From positions 169,699 to 233,698 of the forward strand of contig NZ_JAAAUC010000008.1 in the NCBI RefSeq assembly GCF_009908165.1: DNA of 64,000 nt. The letters run 5' to 3'. The stretch comes from Frigidibacter albus. GTDB lineage: Bacteria > Pseudomonadota > Alphaproteobacteria > Rhodobacterales > Rhodobacteraceae. A program made the position numbers and the translations under genes. Shown here one piece after another: positions 40,063-49,226 of this stretch (positions within the stretch are counted from its first letter, which is position 1; each line of letters opens with the position of its first letter). The notes below the pieces were generated by a model. The model was not told the origin of the DNA and did not search any database. It saw only the letters and a list, made by a program, of their open reading frames with translations.

Positions 40063-41423
40063 CGCGGCAGCACCAGTTCCGCCTTCAGCCCGCCGAGCCG
40101 CGCGCTTTCCCCCAGCCGCAGGGTGCCGCCATGGCTGCGCGCCACATCGGCGGCAATCGCCAGCCCCAGCCCGACGCCCGAGCCGCTGTCCTGATTGCGC
40201 GCAGGGTCCAGCCGCGAGAACGGCCGCATCGCCTCTTCCCGCCGGTCCCGCGGGATGCCCGGCCCGTCATCCTCGACCGAGATCACCAGTGCCCGGTCGG
40301 TCAGCAGCCCGCCGACCTCGGCCCGGCGGCCATAGCGCACGGCATTGCCGATCAGGTTCTCCACCGCCCGGCTGATCGCAGAGGTGCGCAGCGGCATCTG
40401 TCCCGCGCCCTCGAACAGGCCCTCGCTCACCGGCTGGCCCGCCCGCGCCGCGCGGCCTGCGATGTCGCGCAGCAGCTCCAGCGGATCTTGCAGTTCCGGC
40501 TCGCTTTCCAGCGCATCGCCCCGTGCGAAGGCGAGGAAGGCATCGATCAGCGCCTGCATCTCCTCGATGTCGCGCGACATCGCCTTGGTGTCCTCATCCT
40601 CGGGCATCATCGCAAGGCTCAGCTTCAGCCGGGTCAGCGGCGTGCGCAGGTCATGGCTGACGCCAGAGAGCATCAGCGTGCGCTGCTCGATCTGTCGCTC
40701 GATCCGGGCCCGCATGTCCAGAAAGGCGCTGCCGGCGGATCGCACCTCGACGGCGCCCGAGGGACGGTAGGGCACCATCCGCCCGCGCCCGAACGCCTCG
40801 GCCGCCAGCGCCAGCCGCCGGATCGGGCGCAGCTGGTTGCGCAGGAACAGGAAGGCGACGCCGGTCATCAACAGGCTGGTGAAGGCGGTCAGCACCAGCA
40901 GTTGATGCGGGTTCGAGGCGGCCACCCGGCGCCGGTCGAACTCCACCCCCAGCAGCCCGTGCCGGGTCTCGATCGCCACCTGCACGGCGCGCGAGGCGGT
41001 CAGGTCCACGCCGCGGACCCCCGGCACCTCGTCCCGCAGCGTGCCGATCACGGTGCGCCCCGACAGATCGCTGAGCGCGAGGTTGTCGACAAGCGGCCCC
41101 TCGGCCGGCAGCGAGGTGGTCACCCCGGCGGGCGCGGCCAGCGCCGCCGCCGTCTGCCGCGCCGCCTCGGCATCGGGCGCCGCCTCCACCGCCTCGACCA
41201 GCGCATCGAGGCCAGCGGCAAGGCTGCGCGTCATCTGGCGTGTCACATCCTCGTAAAGCCGCTGGGTCACCGTCACCGACACCACAAGCTGCAGCGCGAC
41301 GATCGGCACGACCAGGATCAGCGCCGCCCGGGCATAAAGGCTGCGCGGCACGAAGCGGCGGATCGGGCCGGTCGGCGGCAGATGGGTTTGCGGCTGCGGG
41401 CCGGGTTGTGTATCGCTGGACAT
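40059..41423 (-). CDS. EnvZ-like sensor histidine kinase
   Basis: 454 aa inner-membrane kinase. TM1 is at about residues 33-54, followed by a periplasmic domain of about 120 residues and TM2 near 174-194. Then a HAMP domain leads to H-box LSGVSHDLRTPLTRLKL with phospho-His at residue 257. The ATP site has NLIGNAVRYG (N-box) and EDDGPGIP and GSGVGLGLA (G-boxes). No response regulator is adjacent in the window; orphan placement is odd for this class, and the partner may be a PetR/OmpR-type regulator elsewhere. Confidence 0.88.
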   Translation of the reverse strand: MSSDTQPGPQPQTHLPPTGPIRRFVPRSLYARAALILVVPIVALQLVVSVTVTQRLYEDVTRQMTRSLAAGLDALVEAVEAAPDAEAARQTAAALAAPAGVTTSLPAEGPLVDNLALSDLSGRTVIGTLRDEVPGVRGVDLTASRAVQVAIETRHGLLGVEFDRRRVAASNPHQLLVLTAFTSLLMTGVAFLFLRNQLRPIRRLALAAEAFGRGRMVPYRPSGAVEVRSAGSAFLDMRARIERQIEQRTLMLSGVSHDLRTPLTRLKLSLAMMPEDEDTKAMSRDIEEMQALIDAFLAFARGDALESEPELQDPLELLRDIAGRAARAGQPVSEGLFEGAGQMPLRTSAISRAVENLIGNAVRYGRRAEVGGLLTDRALVISVEDDGPGIPRDRREEAMRPFSRLDPARNQDSGSGVGLGLAIAADVARSHGGTLRLGESARLGGLKAELVLPR

Positions 41424-41459
41424 GGCAGCAGCCTAGCGGCGCGGGGGGGGAACGGAAAG

Positions 41460-42359
41460 ATGGCAGATCCCTTGATAGCCGGACAGGTGCGGCAGGTGGC
41501 GCCGGGCCTGCGGCAGGTGCTGGCCCCCAACCCCTCGCCGATGACGCTGCACGGCACCAATACCTGGATCGTCGGAGAGGGCCGCGTGGCGGTGATCGAC
41601 CCCGGCCCCGCCCTGCCCGCGCATCTGGCCGCGATCCTGGCCGCGCTTGGCCCCGGAGAGACGGTCAGCCATATCCTTGTGACCCATGCCCATCTCGACC
41701 ACTCCCCCCTCGCCCGCCCACTGGCCGAGGTGACCGGCGCGCCGGTGCTGGCCTATGGCGATGCGCTGGCCGGGCGCTCGCCGGTGATGGCGCGGCTGGC
41801 GGCCTCGGGGGAGGGCGGCGGCGGCGAGGGCGTCGATGCCGGTTTTGCGCCCGATGCGGTTCTGGCAGATGGGGCCGAGGTCGTGGGCGACGGCTGGCAG
41901 ATGACCGCGCTGCACACGCCCGGCCATTTCGGCAACCACCTGAGCTTCGTCTGGGGGGAGCGCCTTTTCACCGGCGATCAGGTGATGGGCTGGTCCTCCT
42001 CGCTGATCTCGCCCCCCGATGGCGATGTCGCGCAGTACATGGCCTCGCTGGACCGGCTTGCGGCAGCCCAAGCGCAGGTCGCCCATTCCGGCCACGGCCC
42101 CGATATCCCGGATCCCTCCGCCCGCATCGCCGAGCTTGCCGCCCATCGCCGCCAGCGCGAGGCCGAGGTGCTGGCCGCCCTGACCGGCGCCCCCGCCGAT
42201 GCCCCCACGCTGGCGGCGCGGATCTACACCGCCACGCCCCCCGCCCTGCTGGGCGCCGCCGCCCGCAACGTGCTGGCACATCTGATCGATCTTTCGGAGC
42301 GCGGACTGCTCGCGCCGCAGGGTGTATTAAGCGCCGAGGCGGTGTTCGAGCGCGGGTGA
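41460..42359 (+). CDS. Metallo-beta-lactamase-fold hydrolase
   Basis: 299 aa. The N-terminus PNPSPMTLHGTNTWIVG and metal motif THAHLDHSP (HxHxDH) are followed by HTPGHFGNH and TGDQVMGW, the pattern of LACTB2-like hydrolases. HSGHGPDIPDP supplies a late histidine and a C-terminal winged-helix-like region follows. LACTB2 relatives act as RNases or thioesterases; the substrate is unknown here. It is divergent from the kinase gene with 36 nt between the starts, so the promoters must overlap. Confidence 0.88.
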   Translation: MADPLIAGQVRQVAPGLRQVLAPNPSPMTLHGTNTWIVGEGRVAVIDPGPALPAHLAAILAALGPGETVSHILVTHAHLDHSPLARPLAEVTGAPVLAYGDALAGRSPVMARLAASGEGGGGEGVDAGFAPDAVLADGAEVVGDGWQMTALHTPGHFGNHLSFVWGERLFTGDQVMGWSSSLISPPDGDVAQYMASLDRLAAAQAQVAHSGHGPDIPDPSARIAELAAHRRQREAEVLAALTGAPADAPTLAARIYTATPPALLGAAARNVLAHLIDLSERGLLAPQGVLSAEAVFERG

Positions 42360-42577
42360 GACGGAGGGCGGGTGTGTCGGGCGGTGTGTCGGGCATCCGA
42401 TCCTTCCCGAAATGGATCGCGGGCGATGGCCGGCCAGAGGGAACAAGGACCGTCAGATCGGGTGCAGCCGCGGTCGGCCGTGACCTCCCAGCCCCCCTGC
42501 CCCGAACCGACCGGCACCCGGCTCCAGCCTCCCCCGCACCCGATGCTCCGCCGACGCAAGAATGTCACGAAACCCTC

Positions 42578-42606
42578 TGGACACCCCCCCACCACGCGGC
42601 TATATC
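42578..42606 (+). promoter_or_regulatory. tRNA-Asn promoter
   Basis: TGGACA (42578-42583), 17-nt spacer, TATATC (42601-42606); the mature tRNA begins 11 nt further on. The remainder of 42360-42616 shows no gene. Confidence 0.75.
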
Positions 42607-42616
42607 CGCCCCGTGT

Positions 42617-42691
42617 TCCGGCGTAGCTCAGCGGTAGAGCAGTTGACTGTTAATCAATTGGTCGTAGGTTCGATCCCTACCGCCGGAGCCA
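42617..42691 (+). tRNA. tRNA-Asn (anticodon GTT), CCA encoded
   Basis: 75 nt including the encoded CCA. The acceptor stem TCCGGCG pairs with CGCCGGA. The D-arm GTAGCTCAGCGGTAGAGC, anticodon loop CTGTTAA and T-arm GTAGGTTCGATCCCTAC fold cleanly. The integrase gene starts 124 nt downstream in the same orientation, so the 3' half is the probable attachment site of the island. Confidence 0.97.
42661..42691. other. Probable attL at the tRNA-Asn 3' end
   Basis: tRNA-targeting tyrosine recombinases usually use the T-arm and acceptor end. Everything from here to the right edge has island content. I found no second copy of this 3' segment before 64000, so attR should lie outside the window. Confidence 0.5.
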
Positions 42692-42814
42692 AAACTTCCG
42701 CAAGTCGTTGAAGTTGCTACGATTTTCTTGATCTTGCTCCGATGTGTCACACAGAGGTGTCACACATCCCCGGCCGGATCCGAGAGCCTTCCCGCGCACC
42801 CTGCGAGGTCGGCC

Positions 42815-44773
42815 ATGGGCGTTCATCTTCATCTCTTCCGGCGCGGCGCTGTCTATCAGTGGCGGCGCAGGCTTCCGGCGCAATCCACAGAAACCTGCAT
42901 CCTGCAACTTTCTTTGCGGACCACCGACCCGCAACAGGCGCGTATACTCGCCCGCAGATTGACTGCAGAGAGCGACCGTATGCTGGACTCCATCCGCCAA
43001 GAGACCCTTAGCCCCGCCGACGCCAGCAAGTGGCTGCGCCATGTCGTGACCGAAGAAATGGCGCGCATCCGCAAGGACCGGGCGCTCATCTTCGCGGATG
43101 GCGGCGCCGATGCGCAGGCCGACTGGGCGGCGGCCACCGCATGGCGCATGCTGGCGACGCGCGGAGTGAATGCAGAGCTTGAAGACGAGGATCGCGCTGA
43201 GCTTGCTGCCGAGGGGCGCAGTCCTGCCGAAATCAACCAGCTCGACATCACGCTCAATATGCTCGGCCAGGACGTTCGCAGCGAGCCCCGGATCCGGCGG
43301 ATGGCCCGCGCGTTCCGCGAGATGACGGGGCGCGAGGAGCACCTGCCCGCCTCGATGCTGCTCATGCTGCGCAAGCTGTTCGTCGAGGGCCGTGCGGCAG
43401 CCTGGGAGCAGATGCCGGCGGATCAGGGGATCGAGATCGCGTCCGAACTTGCCGCGCTTCTGGCGAAAGACCTGCTGCGCCACGAGCGCGAGGTCTTCCT
43501 CACTCCGCTCGACAGCCGCGATGGCATGAGGATGGCGGCGGTGCCCATCGAACAGCTGATGGGGGCGGCACCAGCGGAACCAGCCGCCCCTGCCCCACAA
43601 GCAGCACATGTCACCCCAGCAGAGGACGTATCGGTGCCCGCACCAGAGGTCCACCGTCCGGCGCAGGTCCTTCCTCCTGTCGCCGACGAACCTGTCTTCG
43701 ACGCGAGCATCCCGGCCGTCATCGAACGCCTGATCCTCCAGAAGTCGCGCAATGGCATCTCGTCGGTTACCCAACAGCAATACCGCTCTTTCGGAGCCCT
43801 GTTCGGGATGATCACCGGTCTGACCGACGTCCGTGGCATTCGGAAGCAGCATGTCTCGCGGTTCCGGGATGTCCTGCAACAGATGCCGAAAAGCTGGGGC
43901 AAGAGCCCGAAGGATGCACATGCCACTCTCCCGGAGATGCTGGCGAGAGCGAAGACGCTCCCCCCTGATCAGGTCGGCCTCGCTCCGGGAACCATCAATC
44001 GGCACCTGGACCACCTCGCCCAGTTGCTCTCCCACGCGGATGATGACGGCATCCCGGTTGATGAGAAGGTGAAGCCCGCCAAGCTCCGCGTGAAGGAAGA
44101 AAAACGCGACCGCGACAAGCGGGCCACCTTCCGCCAGCCGGAGCTCGAGGCGCTGTTCCGGCACACCATCTGGCAGGGGTGCGAGTCTATCCGATTCAGA
44201 AACGATCCGGGCGAGCGTGTCTTGAAGGATGGCCTCTACTGGGTGCCCATTCTTGCAGCTTACACGGGCGCCCGCCGAGAGGAACTGGCGGCTCTGGTGG
44301 TCGGCGACGTCCAGGTCGAAGAGGGCATCACCTTCCTGAACATCGTGGAGAACGACAACCGGGGGGTGAAGAATTTCTCATCGGTGCGCCGCGTTCCTAT
44401 TCATGACCGCCTGATCGAGCTCGGTTTCCTCAAGCACGTCGAGAAGGCCCGGAAGGGAAAAGACCTGTTCCCCGAACTCCGGCCGAACAACCACAGCAAG
44501 GCCGACCGCAAGAAGAAATATGGCGACACCTTCAACTATGCGTTCAGAAAGGCCCTGCGCCTGTCCCTCGAGGGGAACCCGCGCAAGCTGTGTCTGCACT
44601 CAATGCGGCACTACGCCCGCGATCAGCTGGCACTCGACATCTCGGTTCCGGACAAGGTGCGTTACGACCTGATCGGCCACGAACTGGATGATGTCGACAG
44701 CAAGACCTATGGGGAGGCAAGCCCGCTGAAGTCGCTGCAAGAAGCGGTGAACAAGCTGCCCGTGGTGATCTGA
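42815..44773 (+). CDS. Tyrosine recombinase/integrase with DUF6538-type N-terminus
   Basis: 652 aa, large for an integrase. The N-terminus MGVHLHLFRRGAVYQWRRRLP matches the DUF6538 module of site-specific integrases and is followed by a long helical region and an Ala/Pro-rich linker (about residues 245-300). The catalytic domain has TGARREEL (first Arg, about residue 485), HSMRHYARD (H-x-x-R, about 595), IGHELDD and the nucleophile Tyr in SKTYGEA (about 631). It probably integrates the island at the adjacent tRNA-Asn. The start is chosen for a good family N-terminus. Confidence 0.93.
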   Translation: MGVHLHLFRRGAVYQWRRRLPAQSTETCILQLSLRTTDPQQARILARRLTAESDRMLDSIRQETLSPADASKWLRHVVTEEMARIRKDRALIFADGGADAQADWAAATAWRMLATRGVNAELEDEDRAELAAEGRSPAEINQLDITLNMLGQDVRSEPRIRRMARAFREMTGREEHLPASMLLMLRKLFVEGRAAAWEQMPADQGIEIASELAALLAKDLLRHEREVFLTPLDSRDGMRMAAVPIEQLMGAAPAEPAAPAPQAAHVTPAEDVSVPAPEVHRPAQVLPPVADEPVFDASIPAVIERLILQKSRNGISSVTQQQYRSFGALFGMITGLTDVRGIRKQHVSRFRDVLQQMPKSWGKSPKDAHATLPEMLARAKTLPPDQVGLAPGTINRHLDHLAQLLSHADDDGIPVDEKVKPAKLRVKEEKRDRDKRATFRQPELEALFRHTIWQGCESIRFRNDPGERVLKDGLYWVPILAAYTGARREELAALVVGDVQVEEGITFLNIVENDNRGVKNFSSVRRVPIHDRLIELGFLKHVEKARKGKDLFPELRPNNHSKADRKKKYGDTFNYAFRKALRLSLEGNPRKLCLHSMRHYARDQLALDISVPDKVRYDLIGHELDDVDSKTYGEASPLKSLQEAVNKLPVVI

Positions 44774-44852
44774 TCGTCCCTGCGAACGCGAAGATCTTCA
44801 TCTGCAATGACATTTCCGAGCCGCCGGTTTTCGATTTTCGGAGCCATGGGTG

Positions 44853-44915
44853 ATCCTGAACATCAAGGCCCCTCCGGCCCCGGTGCGATTGCTTCGGGCG
44901 GGGAAAGTTCAGGAT
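44853..44915. other. Inverted repeat before mob genes, possible oriT
   Basis: ATCCTGAAC (44853-44861) and GTTCAGGAT (44907-44915) are perfect 9-bp arms 45 nt apart, in the noncoding stretch 44774-44936 just before the MobC-like gene. Relaxase origins usually lie beside mobC and carry such repeats, and the left arm includes ATCCTG as in IncP-type nic regions. No experimental basis. Confidence 0.4.
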
Positions 44916-44936
44916 TATCCAGAGACAGGAACGGAC

Positions 44937-45260
44937 ATGGCACGACCCAGAAAGGCAAAGGACGACCTGGCCGTTCGGAAGGAAGTTTACGCGACTGCTG
45001 GCGAGTGGGCGGAAATCGCAGCTGCCGCTGGGAGCGCGGGCCTGAGCATCTCGCAATACCTCATGGCGCGGCACCGGACGGGCGCGGTCGCGGCACCGAC
45101 TCCTGGTCCGGAGCGGCTGCTGGCGGTCGCGCGGCTGCAGGCTGAGGTCGAAGCCCTGGCAGCGAATGTCGTGCAGATGCCGGCCGCGCCGATCCTCCTG
45201 GCGCGGCTGGTGAGGCTTGAGGAAACGCTGACGGCGATCGCGCGGGAGACGGCTGCATGA
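44937..45260 (+). CDS. MobC-like relaxosome accessory protein
   Basis: 107 aa. A basic N-terminus (MARPRKAKDDL) leads into VRKEVYATAGEWAEIAAAAGSAGLSISQYLMARH, the ribbon-helix-helix-like core of MobC/NikA mobilization proteins. A helical C-terminal part (LARLVRLEETLTAIARE) follows. It overlaps the relaxase-like gene by 4 nt, the usual mobC-relaxase order. It should bind oriT and help the relaxase nick. Confidence 0.75.
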   Translation: MARPRKAKDDLAVRKEVYATAGEWAEIAAAAGSAGLSISQYLMARHRTGAVAAPTPGPERLLAVARLQAEVEALAANVVQMPAAPILLARLVRLEETLTAIARETAA

Positions 45261-47044
45261 TCACCTCCTGGGCGCCGCTGAGCGACAGTCAGTCACCGGG
45301 TGGCGCGACTGCGATGGCCGAGTATCTGGACTCATCGCAGGTGCGGAAGCGCATCTCCGGATCCTATGTCGACCTCGCCCGGGATCCCGCGCCAGAGCGT
45401 CTGCTGGGCCAGCCCGACCTGGTGGCAGCGGTGATCGACAGGGTGCCGTTCAAGAAATCTTTCCAGCTCGTGACCCTCTCCTTCGCGGCAACCGACATTC
45501 CGGTCCCCGAGTTCAACGCCGGCACTGGTGGTCACCGCGAGCGTGCCGGCCAGATCCTGCGCCTGTTCCTTGAGACGGCCGCCCCCGGCATTCCGCCGGA
45601 CCTTCGCTCCCCGGTCTTCGTGAACACGCACACCCACACGGGGCGCCTGGAGGTCAACATCCTGCTACCGGGTATGGCACTGCGCCCGTGCGGCCAGGTC
45701 ATGGCTTTCAATCCTAACCCTCCCGGCCGGGCCGGGAGGCGCCGCTGGGACGCCTTCACCGACACGGTCAATAGCCACTTCGGCTATGCGGATCCGCGCG
45801 GGATCGATCACGCGCGTCTGGTCGGCTATCCGGACCGCCACCTCAAGCTCGCCGCCGAGGCACGCCGCCATCGGGCGCGCGAGACTCATGAGGATGCCTC
45901 GGCGATCGTTTCGGAAGCGCTCCTGCTTTACGACTGCGATGGGGTCGACAAACGGGAGGATCTGCTCTCGGCACTGCTCCCCACTATTCTGGAACGCGGC
46001 CTCGATGTCGTCGACATCGCCGATAACGGTGTGACCTTCGCGCGGTCCGGAGCCCCCCGCTTCGAGCTGAGAGGCCATCTCTTCTCCGCTGGTTTCGATC
46101 CCGGCAATCCGCTCAACGACCTCACGGAAGCCCGTGACCTCCGCGCCGATGAGTTGGCGACAGCGCCGGACCGCCTGCGGGGCGAGGTCGAGCTCTGCGC
46201 GGCCTTCAACCGAACGCGCTATCGCTGCGACCACCCCCTGCCCGACCCACGCGACATCCTGCGCGGCCCGCCACTTCCGCTGCCGCCACGCCACCAGGGC
46301 CGGCCTGATGGGAAAGCGATGACGCCCGTGCTGTCGCGCCTCATGGCGGTGATCGTCGCCGTCCTGAACCATGCGCGCGACGCCCTCCAGCGCCCCCACA
46401 TCCTGCGCGCCATTCAGGCTGCAGACTTTCGCCCCTTCACCAAACTTCGCCGCCAAATGGAGATCCTCAATGACCGACACGAGACTGCCGCCCGACATCA
46501 GCGAACTGCTCGTCATCACACGGACGCTCGCGGGGCTGATCGACCCCTTGCAGATGATCCTCGCCATGGAACAGGCGCCGGGGATCGGGGATCGGCTGGA
46601 CATCCTGATCTCCGACCTGGGCGCGATCCGCGACCAGATGCAAAGGGCCGCGGACATCATGGAGCAGGCCCTGTCGCGGCGCGAGACGGATCGGGAGCGG
46701 GAGGCCCGGATGGAGGACGCGATGACCGCGATGCGCCGGGATATCACCCTGCTGAAGGAGTGGTTCGCCGCGCCCCTTCCGGAAGCCGAGCCGACGTCTT
46801 GATCCGGCTGCGCCGCGCGGCGCTGGTGATGCCGGAGCACCCTTCGCTCGAGCTGCGCGGAACGAGGGACGGCGGTATCCGCGCCACGGGTGTCGGGTTC
46901 CGCGCGACCGTCGGCGGCGACCTGGCCCACGAGATCCAGACTGGCGATGAGGAGGCAGCGGCAAGGCTCTCCGCCGTTCTGGCTGCCGCCAACCTCGCAC
47001 CGCCCCCGGAGGAAGGCCATGAGATGGGGTTCGGGTTTGGCTAG
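45257..47044 (+). CDS. Atypical relaxase-like mobilization protein; C-terminal third doubtful
   Basis: Open frame of 595 codons. Residues 1-400 look like real protein: KSFQLVTLSFAATDIPVPEFN, then VFVNTHTHTGRLEVNILLP, resembling the metal-binding histidine motif of relaxases, then helical segments. Residues about 405-510 are Arg/Gly/Asp/His-rich and read like the shadow of another gene; a 110-aa protein (46470-46802) is encoded there in a different frame. The last 80 residues (ALVMPEHPSLELRGTRDGG...) again look like protein and could be a separate gene starting at a TTG (46799). So the relaxase may have lost its stop, or the true layout is three genes. Confidence 0.55.
   Translation: MITSWAPLSDSQSPGGATAMAEYLDSSQVRKRISGSYVDLARDPAPERLLGQPDLVAAVIDRVPFKKSFQLVTLSFAATDIPVPEFNAGTGGHRERAGQILRLFLETAAPGIPPDLRSPVFVNTHTHTGRLEVNILLPGMALRPCGQVMAFNPNPPGRAGRRRWDAFTDTVNSHFGYADPRGIDHARLVGYPDRHLKLAAEARRHRARETHEDASAIVSEALLLYDCDGVDKREDLLSALLPTILERGLDVVDIADNGVTFARSGAPRFELRGHLFSAGFDPGNPLNDLTEARDLRADELATAPDRLRGEVELCAAFNRTRYRCDHPLPDPRDILRGPPLPLPPRHQGRPDGKAMTPVLSRLMAVIVAVLNHARDALQRPHILRAIQAADFRPFTKLRRQMEILNDRHETAARHQRTARHHTDARGADRPLADDPRHGTGAGDRGSAGHPDLRPGRDPRPDAKGRGHHGAGPVAARDGSGAGGPDGGRDDRDAPGYHPAEGVVRRAPSGSRADVLIRLRRAALVMPEHPSLELRGTRDGGIRATGVGFRATVGGDLAHEIQTGDEEAAARLSAVLAAANLAPPPEEGHEMGFGFG
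46470..46802 (+). CDS. Small helical protein overlapping the relaxase-like frame
   Basis: 110 aa, MTDTRLPPDISELLVITRTLAGLIDPLQMILAMEQ..., acidic and helical, with an arginine-rich coiled stretch (SRRETDREREARMEDAM). Its amino-acid composition is far more natural than the overlapping frame. It ends in TTGA, where a TTG start for a further small protein (46799-47044) would overlap. No family recognised; mobilization modules often carry small helical partners. Confidence 0.55.
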   Translation: MTDTRLPPDISELLVITRTLAGLIDPLQMILAMEQAPGIGDRLDILISDLGAIRDQMQRAADIMEQALSRRETDREREARMEDAMTAMRRDITLLKEWFAAPLPEAEPTS

Positions 47045-47097
47045 CCGTCTGCAGCGCAATGGTCACCTATGCATTGCCGCAACCTGGCCTGCCGAAG

Positions 47098-47364
47098 TCA
47101 CATGAAGCTGAAGATCCGGGGCTGACCCACTGCTGGTGGCAGAACGTCCAAGGGAAGTGCTGCCTTCTGGGGCGGGACATGCCGTGTGACAACGATAGAC
47201 GCGCTCAGGTCGCCCTCATCATCGGGCACCAGTGCCCGCGCCATCGTCGCCAAGTCCTCGGCCCCCTGCACCAGCGCCGGGCGAACCTGCGCCACGATCT
47301 CGGCAGGGATCGCCGCCAGCCGCCGCGCCAGCTTGGCCGATTGCCGCATCAGGTCATCGGACAT
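47098..47364 (-). pseudogene. Phage HK97-gp10-like morphogenesis protein, truncated
   Basis: 88 codons from MSDDLMRQSAKLARRL; GAEDLATMARALVPDDEGDLSASIVVTRH matches the start of HK97 gp10-type head-tail proteins, which are usually about 130-150 aa. The last 20 residues (KAALPLDVLPPAVGQPRIFSFM) do not fit, so the gene is cut near 47150 by an old recombination junction. It lies 1 nt from the connector gene, as in phage heads. Confidence 0.6.
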
Positions 47365-47365
47365 C

Positions 47366-47653
47366 TCACACCACCCAGGCGTGGTGCGCTTGCAGAAGGT
47401 CATGCACACCGAAGGGGATCAGGTAGGGGTTGCCGCCCGTGGTCGCAGCCTCGCGGGCCTCATACCAGAAGGCGGCGAGCATCAGCACCGCCTGCCGGAT
47501 CGCCGCCGGGGCCGGGTCAGGGATCTCACCGCCGATATAGCTGGACGCATAGGCTTCGGCAGCGTCGATCTTCTGCGCCAGAAGCGTGTCGTCGTCTTCG
47601 GACTCAAGGTTGAGCTGCACTCGCAGCTCGGGAACGGTAATCGCAACAGGCAT
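47366..47653 (-). CDS. Phage head-tail connector (gp6-like) protein, remnant
   Basis: 95 aa. ELRVQLNLESEDDDTLLAQKIDAAEAYASSYIGG ... AIRQAVLMLAAFWYEAREA is the DNA-packaging/head-tail connector (gp6-like) pattern. Together with the gp10-like fragment it is a remnant of a siphophage head operon. No capsid, portal or terminase genes are present. The 224-nt stretch 47654-47877 upstream is AT-rich and shows no supported gene. Confidence 0.7.
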   Translation of the reverse strand: MPVAITVPELRVQLNLESEDDDTLLAQKIDAAEAYASSYIGGEIPDPAPAAIRQAVLMLAAFWYEAREAATTGGNPYLIPFGVHDLLQAHHAWVV

Positions 47654-47877
47654 GAAATGAACTCGCTAAAATCAATATATGTGATGATAGCATGGGTTAT
47701 TCATAAGGAAAAGTTATATTCATCCTATCTTATGCGAACCTCCCCCCGCCGGTCCAGAAGAAGGGGCGGAAGTTGAAAGGTAGCCCCCCACTCGCTCGGC
47801 TGCGCCCGAGACGAAGGGGGTTGCATTACCCTACGGATACGTAACGATTAGCTACTTGATTCCAATGAGAGATTCGC

Positions 47878-48210
47878 ATGTCTGACACCCTTGCAAAGAT
47901 CAAGCAGCGGGCTGCGGAAGAGTATCCTAACGATTACTCCATGCAGGCCTATGAGATTGACCAACAGATTGAAGCTCTAAATAAGCTCTCAGGCTACTTG
48001 GAACAGTTTGGCGAAGACAACGAAATTGCTAATACCTGCATCACCAAGGCCATGTCAGACTGGCCGGAAAATTACTCGATGCAGCTCTATGAGTTCGAGG
48101 GCCAACTTAATGCGGCTAATGAGTTCTTCCCTTATGAAAACACACAGATACCCAAAAGCGTTCTCGATTCCGTAAAGGCGCGGGTATTCCAAGAGTGGCC
48201 TGGTGATTAG
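47878..48210 (+). CDS. Tandem-repeat protein cut by IS481
   Basis: 110 aa built of a repeated helical unit: IKQRAAEEYPNDYSMQAYE (about residues 8-26), ITKAMSDWPENYSMQLYE (about 55-72), and a third that stops after VKARVFQEWPGD. In the first two copies the matching position is followed by YSMQ. The stop codon TAG is the first three bases of the IS481 inverted repeat, so the original protein was probably longer. AT-rich compared with the island average. Function unknown. Confidence 0.65.
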   Translation: MSDTLAKIKQRAAEEYPNDYSMQAYEIDQQIEALNKLSGYLEQFGEDNEIANTCITKAMSDWPENYSMQLYEFEGQLNAANEFFPYENTQIPKSVLDSVKARVFQEWPGD

Positions 48211-49226
48211 GTGTTTGATCCCATGGTTTGATGGTGCGATCCTTTCGTCAGAATGGAAGGAAGCACTATGGGACAAGTTCGTCACGGGAGCGCCACGACC
48301 ACGCACGCCGTCAGAGCAGCAATACAGCGATCGCAAGCTTCGCTCGCGCAGTTGAGCCGGGAACTCGGCATCAATCCGAAGACGGTGGCGAAGTGGCGGA
48401 AGCGGGCCACGGTCGAGGATATGAAGACCGGGCCGACGGAACCGCGTTCGACGGTTTTGACCGAAGCCGAGGAGGCCGCAATCGTCGCGTTCCGGCGCCA
48501 CACGCTCCTGCCGCTGGACGACTGCCTCTATGCCCTGCAGCCGTCTATCCCGCATTTGACGCGATCAGCGCTACATCGCTGCCTGCAACGGCACGGCATC
48601 TCACGGCTGCCGGATGTCGAGGGCGACAAGCCCACGCGCCAGAAGTTCAAGCGCTACCCCATCGGGTTCTTCCACATCGACATCGCCGAGGTGCAGACGG
48701 CTGAAGGAAAGCTCTATCTCTTTGTGGGCATTGACCGCACATCCAAGTTCGCCATCGCTCAACTCGTTGCAACGGCGGACAGAAAGACGGCCTGGGAGTT
48801 CCTGCAGCACATGCTCGAAGCCGTGCCCTATCAGGTCCACACCATTCTCACTGACAATGGCATCCAGTTCGCAGAGCAGCCCCGGAACCGCAACACCATC
48901 TATTCCCGGCCGATGCGCTTCGACATGATCTGCGAAGCCAATGGCATCGAGCACCGGCTGACCAAGCCCAACCACCCATGGACGAACGGGCAGGTCGAGC
49001 GGATGAACAGAACGATCAAGGACGCGACCGTCAAGCGATACCACTACGACAGCCATGACCAACTTCGCACCCACCTTGCGGACTTCCTGGCAGCCTACAA
49101 CTTCGCCCGCCGCCTCAAGACGCTCGGAGGCCTCACGCCCTACGAATACATCTGCAAAATCTGGACATCAGAGCCAGATCGATTCATCTTCGACCCGATC
49201 CACCAGATGCCGGGACTGAACACCTA
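48208..49226 (+). mobile_element. IS481-family insertion sequence, about 1.02 kb
   Basis: One transposase gene between imperfect inverted repeats: left TAGGTGTTTGATCCC (48208), right complement TAGGTGTTCAGTCCC (ending 49226), 12 of 15 matching. Flanking sequences (GTGAT / GGGTA) show no target duplication, suggesting a deletion or recombination after insertion. Both neighbours are truncated at its ends. Confidence 0.88.

Noticed and set aside
39264..41459. Long plus-strand frame ahead of the metallo-beta-lactamase gene
   Set aside because: In-frame extension across MFS and kinase genes; the hydrolase starts cleanly at 41460.
47059..47776. Plus-strand ORFs over the phage-like genes
   Set aside because: Shadow of the connector and gp10-like genes, whose minus-strand sequences match known phage patterns.
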